A stretch of DNA of 45,708 nt from an uncultured Phascolarctobacterium sp. (GTDB taxonomy: Bacteria > Bacillota > Negativicutes > Acidaminococcales > Acidaminococcaceae), in NCBI GenBank assembly GCA_949288065.1, contig CASEIL010000017.1, forward strand, positions 1 through 45,708. Reading direction: 5' to 3'. The notes below the pieces were generated by a model. The model ran no database searches, was not told where the DNA came from, and saw nothing but the letters and a program-made list of their open reading frames with translations. A program made the position numbers and the translations under genes. This document shows, in pieces, positions 16,746 to 24,437 of this stretch (positions are counted from its first letter, which is position 1; every line of letters starts with the position of its first letter).

Positions 16746-17600
16746 TTATTCGTCGCCTGCGTTTTCCGGCGGCAACAGCAAAAGCGAGCGCTCAGCGTTC
16801 AGCGTTACGTTCTGCGCCGTGCTGCCCATTACAAGGCCTTTTACCAGCCCGGCGCCGGTTTTGGCCATTACAATCAGCGATACGTCCTCTTTTTCCGCCA
16901 GGCGCAAAATTTCCTTGCTGGCCGCGCCCTTGCGCACATGGTAGGTGGCCTTAATGCCAAAAATTTTAATCTCGTCCGCCAGCTCCTGCAAACGGCGCGA
17001 TGCCGAACGCATTTTGTCCTCCAAATCATCCTGGCTGCGACTGCGCTCCACAACATGCACAAACACAACCTCGCTGATGTGCTCGCGCAGCATACGGATA
17101 ACGTCCAGCGCCGAAAGCGATTTCAGCGAAAAATCGGTCGGCACTAAAATGCGGTGCAATAAATTTTTCTGCAAAAGCTCGTCTGCCTTGTCCTCCACGG
17201 GCTTGGAAACAAACAGCGGCCTGTCGGTAGCGCGCGCCAAATCAAACGTAGTGCTGCCTAACAATGCACTCTTAAAAAAGCCCTTGCCGTGGGAGGCCAC
17301 CATAATCAGCCCTGCGTCCTCGGCGTCGGCAATTTCCGTCAGCTGTTCAAACACCTCGCCGCTGCGGTACACCTCGCGCGCGTCCTCATAGCCTGCGCGG
17401 CGCAGCTCCGCCACCATGGCGCGCACACGGCTCTGCACCTTTTTAAAGGCGCTGCTTGAAGGGTCGGCGTCGTCCTCATCCTTAAAAATATGCGCTACCG
17501 CCACTTCGGTATCGTCATCCGGGCATAAGCTGTAAAAACACGGCAGCAAATTGTCGGCTTCCTCCGTCAAATCCGTTGCCAGCAAAACTTTATTAAACAT
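16746..17600 (-). CDS. Tandem universal stress protein (two UspA domains)
   Basis: 284 residues: UspA domain 1 (1 to about 135; KVLLATDLTEEADNLLP, LIMVASHGKGFFKSALLGST) and UspA domain 2 (about 147-280; RILVPTDFSLKSLSALD, LIVMAKTGAGLVKGLVMGSTAQNV). The GST-containing loops resemble those of ATP-binding Usp proteins, more complete in domain 2. Cytoplasmic stress-related protein of undefined molecular role. It has its own promoter and is divergent from hydE, so the two may respond to the same conditions. Confidence 0.9.
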   Translation of the reverse strand: MFNKVLLATDLTEEADNLLPCFYSLCPDDDTEVAVAHIFKDEDDADPSSSAFKKVQSRVRAMVAELRRAGYEDAREVYRSGEVFEQLTEIADAEDAGLIMVASHGKGFFKSALLGSTTFDLARATDRPLFVSKPVEDKADELLQKNLLHRILVPTDFSLKSLSALDVIRMLREHISEVVFVHVVERSRSQDDLEDKMRSASRRLQELADEIKIFGIKATYHVRKGAASKEILRLAEKEDVSLIVMAKTGAGLVKGLVMGSTAQNVTLNAERSLLLLPPENAGDE

Positions 17601-17653
17601 TTCGTTCTCTTTCCTCCAAAACCAAAATCAGCTAAAGCGAAAAGTAATTATAA

Positions 17654-17682
17654 ATTATATATGTATTCGCCGTACGCGGCAA
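17654..17682 (-). promoter_or_regulatory. Promoter of the universal stress protein gene
   Basis: On the minus strand TTGCCG (17677-17682), a 17-base spacer, then TATAAT (17654-17659). The divergent hydE promoter has an extended -10 (TGCTATAAT at 17710-17718) and no clear -35. Confidence 0.55.
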
Positions 17683-17737
17683 AAATCCTGCAACGCAGGC
17701 GGCGGAACATGCTATAATATAGCCAGAGGAGATTTTT

Positions 17738-18796
17738 ATGGACACTTTACAGCTTATACATAAACTAAACACCGCCCATGCGCTTACGCGCGATGAAGCC
17801 TTACAGCTTATCTGCGAGGGCGCGCAGCATAAAGCAGAGCTTTTTGCGCTGGCACAGCAAACCGCGCAGCAGAGCTTTGGCAAAAACATTTTTGTGCGCG
17901 GGCTGATTGAATTTACCAATTACTGCAAAAACGACTGCTACTATTGCGGCATCCGCCGCAGCAACAAAAATGCGGCGCGCTACCGCTTAACGCGGGATGA
18001 AATTTTAGACTGCTGCCGCGCGGGGTATGAACTCGGCTTCCGCACCTTTGTTTTGCAGGGCGGCGAGGATTACACTTACAGCGACGATGACATTGCCGCC
18101 ATTGTGCGCGCGATAAAAGCGCAGCACCCGGACTGCGCCGTAACGCTTTCCATCGGTGAGCGCAGCCGCGCTACCTACCAGCTTTGGAAGGGCGCTGGCG
18201 CTGACCGCTACCTTTTGCGGCACGAAACGGCCGATTTTAACCACTATGCCAAACTGCACCCGGCAGAGCTGAGCGCCGCTAACCGCCAAAGCTGCCTTTA
18301 TACGCTTAAGGAGCTTGGCTATCAGGCAGGCGCTGGCTTTATGGTGGGCTCGCCTTACCAGACGGCAGAAAATTTAGCGGATGATTTAATGTTTTTGCAA
18401 AAACTGCGCCCGCAAATGATTGGCATCGGACCGTTCATCCCCCACCACGATACGCCGTTTAGGGATGAACCGGCAGGCAGCGTTGAGCAGACTTTGGTGC
18501 TGCTTGCCATTTTGCGCCTGCTGTTCCCGCATGTGCTTTTGCCTGCCACAACGGCGCTCGGCACGTTATGTCCCGGTGGGCGCGTGCTGGGCATTAAGGC
18601 AGGGGCTAACGTAATTATGCCAAACCTTTCGCCCGCCAATGTGCGCAGCAAATATTTGCTGTACGACAACAAGCTGCACACCGGTGCGGAAGCCGCTGAA
18701 GCGCTGGAACTGTTAAAGCAGGAAGTTGGCAGCCTCGGCTATAAAATTGTAACTGCGCGCGGCGATTATTCGGAGGAGCCATGGACGCAAGGCTGA
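17738..18796 (+). CDS. hydE: Radical SAM maturase HydE for [FeFe] hydrogenase
   Basis: 352 residues. HydE is a radical SAM enzyme of the BioB/ThiH group acting in assembly of the diiron H-cluster subsite. The 4Fe-4S motif is NYCKNDCYYCG (C63, C67, C70), preceded by IFVRGLIEFT and followed by GIRRSN, typical of HydE rather than BioB. Further family blocks are LQGGEDYTYSDDDI, SIGERS and RYLLRHETA. The gene ends inside the ClC gene (16-base overlap). No hydF, hydG or hydrogenase genes lie in the window, so they must be elsewhere if the pathway is complete. Confidence 0.92.
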   Translation: MDTLQLIHKLNTAHALTRDEALQLICEGAQHKAELFALAQQTAQQSFGKNIFVRGLIEFTNYCKNDCYYCGIRRSNKNAARYRLTRDEILDCCRAGYELGFRTFVLQGGEDYTYSDDDIAAIVRAIKAQHPDCAVTLSIGERSRATYQLWKGAGADRYLLRHETADFNHYAKLHPAELSAANRQSCLYTLKELGYQAGAGFMVGSPYQTAENLADDLMFLQKLRPQMIGIGPFIPHHDTPFRDEPAGSVEQTLVLLAILRLLFPHVLLPATTALGTLCPGGRVLGIKAGANVIMPNLSPANVRSKYLLYDNKLHTGAEAAEALELLKQEVGSLGYKIVTARGDYSEEPWTQG

Positions 18797-20358
18797 GGGT
18801 TTTAACCACCTATAAACTTTTAAACAACGCGCGCTATTTCCGCCTGCGCCTGTGTATCGAAGGCATTGCCACCGGCATAGCTGCGGGCGTGGTTATCAGC
18901 GCCTTCCGGCTCGCGCTCATCCATGCGGGCGGGCTGCGGCAAAGCCTGCAAAACTATGTGTTTAGCGGCGGCGTAACGCCAGCTGCCATTGCGCTGTGGT
19001 GCGCTGCGCTGTTAGCCATCGCCGTAATTTTGGTGTGGCTAAAAAAGGCAGAGCCGCAGGCGGCAGGCAGCGGCATACCGCAGGTTAAGGGCGCTATTGC
19101 CGGTGTGTTTAAACTGCGCTGGCTGCGCATTTTACTGGTTAAATTTGCGGCATGCACCGTCGCCGTCGGCAGCGGGCTTTCGCTCGGCAGGGCAGGCCCT
19201 TCCATACAAATGGGCGCAGTAACCGGGCAGGGCCTCAGCCGCTTTTTGGCGCGCCCGCGGGTAGAAGAACGCTACCTTTTAAGCGGCGGCGCGGCGGCAG
19301 GGCTGGCGGCAGTTTTTAACGCACCGCTCGCAGGCGTAATTTTTGTTTTAGAAGAATTAAACCATAACTTTAGCGGGTTACTGCTATTCCCGGCGCTGTC
19401 GGCTTCCCTTGCGGCGACGCTCGTCAGCCGCATCATTTTGGGACGCGACACCGTTTTTGATTTTAGCGGCCTGCCCTTAATGCAGTTTGCCGATTACTGG
19501 GCCATCCCCGCCGCCGGGGTTATTTGCGGTGTGCTGGGGCTTTGGTTTAACGCCGGGCTTTTAAATAGCGGCAGGCTGTATAAATTGGGCTTTTTAAAAA
19601 ATGCTTACCTTAGCAATTTTGTGCTGCTGGCAGTTACGGCAGCGGTGGGCTTTTACCTGCCGGAGGCTTTGGGCGGCGGCGATGATTTACTGACGGACAT
19701 AACCTTAAACAGTTACCCGCTGACGGTGCTGCTTTTGTTTTTAGCCGCCAAAGTGGTGCTTACGCTTTTAGCATTTGGCAGCGGATTGCCGGGTGGCGCG
19801 TTTATACCCACGCTGGTTACCGGCGGGCTTGTGGGCAGCGTAATTGCCGCCGTATTTACACAGGCGGGGCTGTTGGGCGCGGCTTATAAGGCTAACATCA
19901 TTATTATCAGCATGGCGGCGTTTTTTACCGCCTCCGTGCGCACGCCCATTACCGCCACCGTGCTGGTAATGGAAATGACCGGCTCGTTTTTGCACCTGCT
20001 GCCGCTGGCGCTCGCCTCGCTGGCAGCCTTTGCCACAACAGAACTGTGGCGCGCCAAACCGTTATACGGCGAACTACTCCTGCGCCTGTTGCAAAACACC
20101 AAAACGCTGGAAGCCAACCACGCCGAGCAGGAACGCAATATTATTGAACTCACCGTCGATACCGGCAGCGCTGCCGACGGACGCCTGGTGCGAGAAATAA
20201 GCTGGCCACGCCATACCCTGCTGGTTGACGTAAAACGCGGCGACGAAGAGCTGATACCCGAAGGCAACACCCGCCTGCACAGCGGCGATACCTTATACAT
20301 TTTAGGCTATGCAACGGAAATCCGTGAACTGGAAAAACTGGTTGGGAAAGAAGTGTAA
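18781..20358 (+). CDS. ClC-type anion channel/transporter with C-terminal RCK_C domain and no gating glutamate
   Basis: 525 residues. The membrane domain (about 25-420) has the ClC selectivity signatures GSGIP, NAPLAG...LEEL and GSGLPGGAFIP. A C-terminal TrkA_C/RCK_C-like domain runs over about 455-525 (LVREISWPRHTLLVDVKRGDEELIPEGNTRL). The GREGP motif that carries the external gating glutamate (E148 of E. coli ClC) reads GRAGPSIQMG; the codon at 19192-19194 is GCA, Ala138. The internal proton glutamate pair (LEEL) is kept. In E. coli ClC, the E148A change uncouples chloride from proton movement, so this may be a passive anion pathway. GGAGG lies upstream of the ATG, inside hydE. Confidence 0.92.
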   Translation: MDARLRVLTTYKLLNNARYFRLRLCIEGIATGIAAGVVISAFRLALIHAGGLRQSLQNYVFSGGVTPAAIALWCAALLAIAVILVWLKKAEPQAAGSGIPQVKGAIAGVFKLRWLRILLVKFAACTVAVGSGLSLGRAGPSIQMGAVTGQGLSRFLARPRVEERYLLSGGAAAGLAAVFNAPLAGVIFVLEELNHNFSGLLLFPALSASLAATLVSRIILGRDTVFDFSGLPLMQFADYWAIPAAGVICGVLGLWFNAGLLNSGRLYKLGFLKNAYLSNFVLLAVTAAVGFYLPEALGGGDDLLTDITLNSYPLTVLLLFLAAKVVLTLLAFGSGLPGGAFIPTLVTGGLVGSVIAAVFTQAGLLGAAYKANIIIISMAAFFTASVRTPITATVLVMEMTGSFLHLLPLALASLAAFATTELWRAKPLYGELLLRLLQNTKTLEANHAEQERNIIELTVDTGSAADGRLVREISWPRHTLLVDVKRGDEELIPEGNTRLHSGDTLYILGYATEIRELEKLVGKEV

Positions 20359-20361
20359 AAC

Positions 20362-20814
20362 ATGTTTAAAAAATTTGATAATTATTTTAAAGATAAAATG
20401 AATCTGAAAACTTTTCTAATCGTTATGGCGTTGGCATACTTTTTAAATTATTTTGTAGTAGACAGCAGTATTCAGATTATCTTGACACCATTTTTCCTAT
20501 ATGCTTTTTTAAGAGGATTGTACTACGTCTTTGTAGAATCTAAAGATAAAAATTTAATATTCAGAAGTTCCTTATGTCTTTTTTCATTTATTCCCCTTCT
20601 TCTAACATTACATTTCCTATCTTTAGTAGATTTAAGAATCTTACTTAGAAAATATAAAATTATCTATGATATTTACATAACATTAACATGGTTCACCTTT
20701 GTTATCGGCGGCTATTTATCTGCTAAAACAATGGTTGACCCTGTTAAACGAAAAGAAATTTACAAGTCATTAGCTTTCATTGTAATAGGAACTATATTAT
20801 ATTTATATTTTTAA
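20362..20814 (+). CDS. Predicted membrane protein of unknown function
   Basis: 150 residues with about four hydrophobic segments (TFLIVMALAYFLNYFVV, QIILTPFFLYAFLRGLYYV, LCLFSFIPLLLTLHFLSLV, ITLTWFTFVIGGYL, plus a hydrophobic tail). It is strongly AT-rich compared with the ClC gene just before it, suggesting separate origin. I recognise no family. The gap after the ClC stop is only 3 bases and no clear ribosome-binding site is seen, so it may depend on translational coupling. Confidence 0.6.
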   Translation: MFKKFDNYFKDKMNLKTFLIVMALAYFLNYFVVDSSIQIILTPFFLYAFLRGLYYVFVESKDKNLIFRSSLCLFSFIPLLLTLHFLSLVDLRILLRKYKIIYDIYITLTWFTFVIGGYLSAKTMVDPVKRKEIYKSLAFIVIGTILYLYF

Positions 20815-20820
20815 AAACAA

Positions 20821-20869
20821 CGGCAGTTGCCTTTTAAGGCCGCTGCCGTTGTTTTTATGACTGTTTTAT
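20821..20869. repeat. Terminator hairpin, copy 1 of a 48-bp direct repeat
   Basis: CGGCAG...CTGCCG hairpin followed by a T-run, then ATGACTGTTTTA. Nearly identical (two differences) to 21877-21924. It works as a terminator for the membrane-protein gene and, in reverse, for the flavoprotein gene. Confidence 0.8.
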
Positions 20870-21426
20870 TTAATTGCTTTGCCTAAATCTTCTGCCGCCC
20901 GTAATTGCTGAGGTTTGTTTAAAACCGCTCCGGCTTCCATATTTCCCCCTGCGTAAACAATACCCAAATTATTCCATCCTAAATGCTTCAATAGCCCTTC
21001 GTAAAATGCTTTTACCGGTGCAAAATTATCTTCCGTATCTCCTTCCGCCGCCATTAGTAAAATGCAATCCTTATACGGGTTTTCATAATTCGGGTTTAAT
21101 TCCGCCACAGCAAAAAGCCTGTCAAAAGCACATTTAAGCTGCCCGCTGATTCCCCAGTAATACATCGGCGAAGCCAGCACCAAAACATCAGCATCCTGGT
21201 AAACGGGATAAATCTTTTGCATATCATCCTTCTGCACGCAGGGGCTGTCCGCATTTTTGCCGCCTCTGCAACAGCCTAAGCAACCCTTTATATTCATTTT
21301 CTGCAAATCAAAACAAATAACTTCGTGCCCCGCTGTTTCTGCGCCTTTGGTAAAACTTTCAACAAGTGCTTTGGTGTTGCCATTAGCCCGCGGGCTTCCG
21401 TTTAAAATACAAATTTTCTTCTTCAT
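20866..21426 (-). CDS. Flavodoxin-fold NAD(P)H-dependent FMN reductase/iron-sulfur flavoprotein-like
   Basis: About 186 residues. FMN-binding flavodoxin fold with the phosphate loop NGSPRANGNTKALVESF and the isoalloxazine-side loop SPMYYWGISGQLKCAFDR. The Cys-rich segment CLGCCRGGKNADSPCVQKDDM is typical of the family. I place the start at MKKKICILNGSP (GGGAGG upstream), 69 bases inside the longest frame. Divergent from an HxlR regulator, a common pairing for quinone, nitro-compound or electrophile-responsive reductases. Substrate unknown. Confidence 0.88.
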   Translation of the reverse strand: MKKKICILNGSPRANGNTKALVESFTKGAETAGHEVICFDLQKMNIKGCLGCCRGGKNADSPCVQKDDMQKIYPVYQDADVLVLASPMYYWGISGQLKCAFDRLFAVAELNPNYENPYKDCILLMAAEGDTEDNFAPVKAFYEGLLKHLGWNNLGIVYAGGNMEAGAVLNKPQQLRAAEDLGKAIK

Positions 21427-21529
21427 ACGCTGTGCACCTCCCATATTTATGCTATAATTATAACAATACATGCAGCCGTAATAAAGTACGCACATTTTTG
21501 TTAGATACTATACTTCAGGAGAGCGTAAA

Positions 21530-21871
21530 ATGATTAATAATTATATTGAGAAAGCTAATTTTGAAGATACAGGTTTCAGCTACACGCTGTCGCTTATCAG
21601 CGGCAAGTATAAAATGGTAATCCTGTATTGTTTAATGGAATTTGGCATTGTGCGCTACAATGAACTGAAACGCTATATTAAAACCATCTCGCACAAAACG
21701 CTCAGTACCTCACTGAAAGAACTGGAAAACGACGGGCTTATCCTGCGCAAAGAATATCCACAAATTCCGCCCAAGGTTGAATACAGCCTTACGGATAAGG
21801 GCAAATCGCTGATGCAAATTTTAGACCAGCTCTGCATTTGGGGCGAAGAACATAAAAGCGTTGGTAAATAA
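21530..21871 (+). CDS. HxlR family transcriptional regulator
   Basis: 113 residues, winged helix of the HxlR/MarR-like group (SLISGKYKMVILYCLMEFG, RYNELKRYIKTISHKTLSTSLKELENDGLI, VEYSLTDKGKSL). The N-terminal CP-type cysteine common in redox-sensing HxlR proteins is absent; Cys is found only within the first helix region (LYC) and in the C-terminal helix (LC). Likely regulates the divergent flavoprotein gene. AGGAGAG precedes the ATG. Confidence 0.88.
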   Translation: MINNYIEKANFEDTGFSYTLSLISGKYKMVILYCLMEFGIVRYNELKRYIKTISHKTLSTSLKELENDGLILRKEYPQIPPKVEYSLTDKGKSLMQILDQLCIWGEEHKSVGK

Positions 21872-21876
21872 CAAAA

Positions 21877-21924
21877 CGGCAGTTGCCTTTTTAGGCCGCT
21901 GCCGTTATTTTTATGACTGTTTTA
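21877..21924. repeat. Terminator hairpin, copy 2 of the 48-bp direct repeat
   Basis: Same hairpin and downstream ATGACTGTTTTA as 20821-20869. The two copies bracket exactly the flavoprotein/HxlR pair. Confidence 0.8.
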
Positions 21925-21928
21925 AGTT

Positions 21929-23155
21929 TTAAAAAATGCAGTTCAGCTTGTGCGGTGAGCCCGTGAGCGCCTTACCGCCGTTTGGCGTTACAAGGTAGGT
22001 ATTTTCGCTGCCCACCATGCCGATGCCGGGCAGGGCAATTTTCGGCTCCAACGCAAAAGTCATATTCTCCGTCAGCACTTCTTTAAAACGGCCCGCAATA
22101 GCCGGGCTTTCATCCATCGTCAGCCCAATGCTGTGCCCCAAAAACTTGCCGCCGTTCATAAACCCTGCGGCAAAGCGCTCGTCAAAATGCTTCATTGTTT
22201 CGTTATAAATATCTTCCACCACCACGCCGGGCTTTAACATAGAAGCAGCAAAACGCTCCAGCATCAGGCAGTGCTCGTGCGCCGCTAAAATTAAATCGCG
22301 GTTGGGGTCTTTGTTAATATCGCCAAAATAATACACAATCGTTTTGTCGGTATGATAGCCCTCCACGCCGCAGGGAATATCCAGATACACCAACCTGCCA
22401 GCCTTCAGCTTGCGGAAGGGCGAACCGATGCTCTGCACCGCAATGCAGGTGCCGCCCGTACCGCCGGGGCCGTCAAACGCCGTGCGCACCAGCCCGCTTT
22501 TGCCAAACGATGCCACACCGATAACGTCCTCGCCCAAAGGCAGGTTCATGCGGGCAATGCCGTGCGAACCGCGCCTTAACATGGCGGAATACAGCTCCAC
22601 CGCCAGCTCTGCTTCCGTTACGCCCTCGCTAATCATTTTGGGCGCCAGCTGTTCCAGCACCGTCTGGTGGATTGCGCCGCTGCGACGCATAAGTTCCAGC
22701 TCGTAAGCGCTTTTCGTCAGGCGCAGGCTGCACAGCAGCGCGTCGATATCGGCGTAAGCCTTAAACGGCAGGTATTTACGCAGCATGTTCAGCCACTCCA
22801 CCGTCGCCTTTTTACATTCTAAATACATTGTTTCCGGCGCTGCGCCATAAAACTCCGCCAGCGTGCGGAAGCTGCGCATTTCGCGGATGTCCGGCAGCAG
22901 CGATTCGTTGCGCGCACGGCTAAAGCTGCGGCGCACCCACAAAATTTCGTCCTGCGGACGGATGACGAGCGCGCCCTCCTGCATCGTACCGGTAAAATAA
23001 TACATATTAACCTTGTCGCTAACCACCGCCATCTGCCAGCCGTGGTGCTCTTTATCCATCGCCGCGCGGAAATTAGCCAGACGCATTTTCAGCTCTTCCA
23101 GCGGCACGCGCCTTATTTCATCCGCCATCAGCGAAGCATATTCCAAAAGTGCCAT
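21929..23155 (-). CDS. M24 family aminopeptidase (Xaa-Pro peptidase-like)
   Basis: 408 residues. An N-terminal creatinase-like domain is followed by a pita-bread catalytic domain. Dinuclear metal ligands are visible: Asp and Asp in LDIPCGVEGYHTDKT (ten residues apart), His in LGHSIGLTMDESP, Glu in LEPKI and Glu in GSENTY. The GHGIG block is GHSIG here. Likely a cytoplasmic Xaa-Pro dipeptidase/aminopeptidase, although the family includes other hydrolases. The start ATG has AAAGGAG in front, formed by the last codons of the upstream HsdR_N-like gene. Confidence 0.85.
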   Translation of the reverse strand: MALLEYASLMADEIRRVPLEELKMRLANFRAAMDKEHHGWQMAVVSDKVNMYYFTGTMQEGALVIRPQDEILWVRRSFSRARNESLLPDIREMRSFRTLAEFYGAAPETMYLECKKATVEWLNMLRKYLPFKAYADIDALLCSLRLTKSAYELELMRRSGAIHQTVLEQLAPKMISEGVTEAELAVELYSAMLRRGSHGIARMNLPLGEDVIGVASFGKSGLVRTAFDGPGGTGGTCIAVQSIGSPFRKLKAGRLVYLDIPCGVEGYHTDKTIVYYFGDINKDPNRDLILAAHEHCLMLERFAASMLKPGVVVEDIYNETMKHFDERFAAGFMNGGKFLGHSIGLTMDESPAIAGRFKEVLTENMTFALEPKIALPGIGMVGSENTYLVTPNGGKALTGSPHKLNCIF

Positions 23156-23159
23156 AATG

Positions 23160-24335
23160 TTACTCCTTTAATTTTATATCCCTGTATTCATCACGAATTA
23201 AAGCATAAGTTAAAATTCTTTCAACAAATTTTATCATTTCTGGTTGGTCTAAATATAATAAATTATTATTATGCAAAGTACCTATATAAATTTTACCATT
23301 TTCTAATAATTCAGGTGCTTTTTTGGCAATAAGCTCTTTTAATTCCTGTGCTTTACCGCTGCCTTTTTTACCAATGGCAATTCGCCCATTATGCGGAAAT
23401 CTGTATTCGTTAGCAACAGGAATAATATAATTTATATTATATTGCAGAGCATTATGCGGTATTGTACCACCTCTATCAGATGAAACAGTTAAAATGGTAT
23501 GAGTACCGTAATTAAAAAAGCTCAAATTGACAAACATAGTATTATTTTTATACTCAATCAAAAATGAACGATAATCACCATCATAACTTCCACCGGATGC
23601 TGTACCACACGAAAGATAACGAATACCGTAATCTTTTAATAATTTAAAATGTTTATACTGCCTTTCCGGCATTTTATGCGCTGTATCTAACAAACATTCA
23701 AAAAAATTGGTTAAAAATGGACGCAAACCTTTTGGTGTATCAATAGAAAAAGTATAGTCTTCACAATAATAATCTTGATTTTTAATAAGTTCTTCAAACT
23801 TAAAACGCTTTTTAGGCTTAGCCGTATTTATTATATCCCCTAATCCATTAAGCATTTCTTTATATTCAGGCAGTTCTTTTAAATCAACATACATATTTTT
23901 ATCAAAATCATACCTGGCAGCAATAGAATTGATTCCATTTGTAACCCAAACATATTCTGCATTTAATTTTGCGGCATAATCTGATATTTGGTCTAATGCA
24001 CTATCACCAAGCATTATATCCGGAGCTTTACATTCTATAACAGCCAAAACGGAAATTTCTTTTTTCGATTCAATTAACCGTTCTACAATTATATCCGCCC
24101 TTCTTTTACTTTTTATTTGATATTTTGACAACAACATCTCTACCTGAATCATATTTTCAGGAACTTTTTTATTAATCAAAAGGTATTGAATAATCTTTTG
24201 ACGTACAGTTTCTTCAGGAGTTTTTAAAATTAATTTTTTCCTGATTGGATCAAGATAATACTCTTTACCCAAATCTTTATAAACAGAAGGTACTGATATT
24301 TTTTCTAAAATTTTTTGTAATTCATAATCAATCAT
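23160..24335 (-). CDS. Orphan HsdR_N-type nuclease-like protein
   Basis: 391 residues. The N-terminal domain resembles the type I restriction HsdR N-terminal nuclease domain. The opening (ETVRQKIIQYLL) and the candidate PD-(D/E)xK residues RRADIIVERL...LAVIECKAPDIM (Asp, then E-x-K) are visible, followed by QISDYAAKLNAEYVWVTNG. The C-terminal half (about 180-391) is unfamiliar. There is no helicase or methylase partner beside it, so it is not a complete restriction system. The gene is AT-rich between two GC-richer housekeeping-type genes, consistent with insertion. It may be a stand-alone defence nuclease, but that is not shown. Confidence 0.7.
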   Translation of the reverse strand: MIDYELQKILEKISVPSVYKDLGKEYYLDPIRKKLILKTPEETVRQKIIQYLLINKKVPENMIQVEMLLSKYQIKSKRRADIIVERLIESKKEISVLAVIECKAPDIMLGDSALDQISDYAAKLNAEYVWVTNGINSIAARYDFDKNMYVDLKELPEYKEMLNGLGDIINTAKPKKRFKFEELIKNQDYYCEDYTFSIDTPKGLRPFLTNFFECLLDTAHKMPERQYKHFKLLKDYGIRYLSCGTASGGSYDGDYRSFLIEYKNNTMFVNLSFFNYGTHTILTVSSDRGGTIPHNALQYNINYIIPVANEYRFPHNGRIAIGKKGSGKAQELKELIAKKAPELLENGKIYIGTLHNNNLLYLDQPEMIKFVERILTYALIRDEYRDIKLKE

Positions 24336-24391
24336 TATTTATCACTCCGAATTTTCACTACATAAAATCATAACATACAGTTAAAAATTCG

Positions 24392-24434
24392 GCAAACAAA
24401 AACTCCAGCGCAAACGCACTGGAGCTTTTGTTAT
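24392..24434. terminator. Terminator between lysA and the HsdR_N-like gene
   Basis: AAACAAAAACTCCAGCG...CGCACTGGAGCTTTTGTT hairpin with T-rich flanks on both strands. It mainly ends the trmB-lysA operon; the downstream gene then needs its own promoter. Confidence 0.7.
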
Positions 24435-24437
24435 ATC

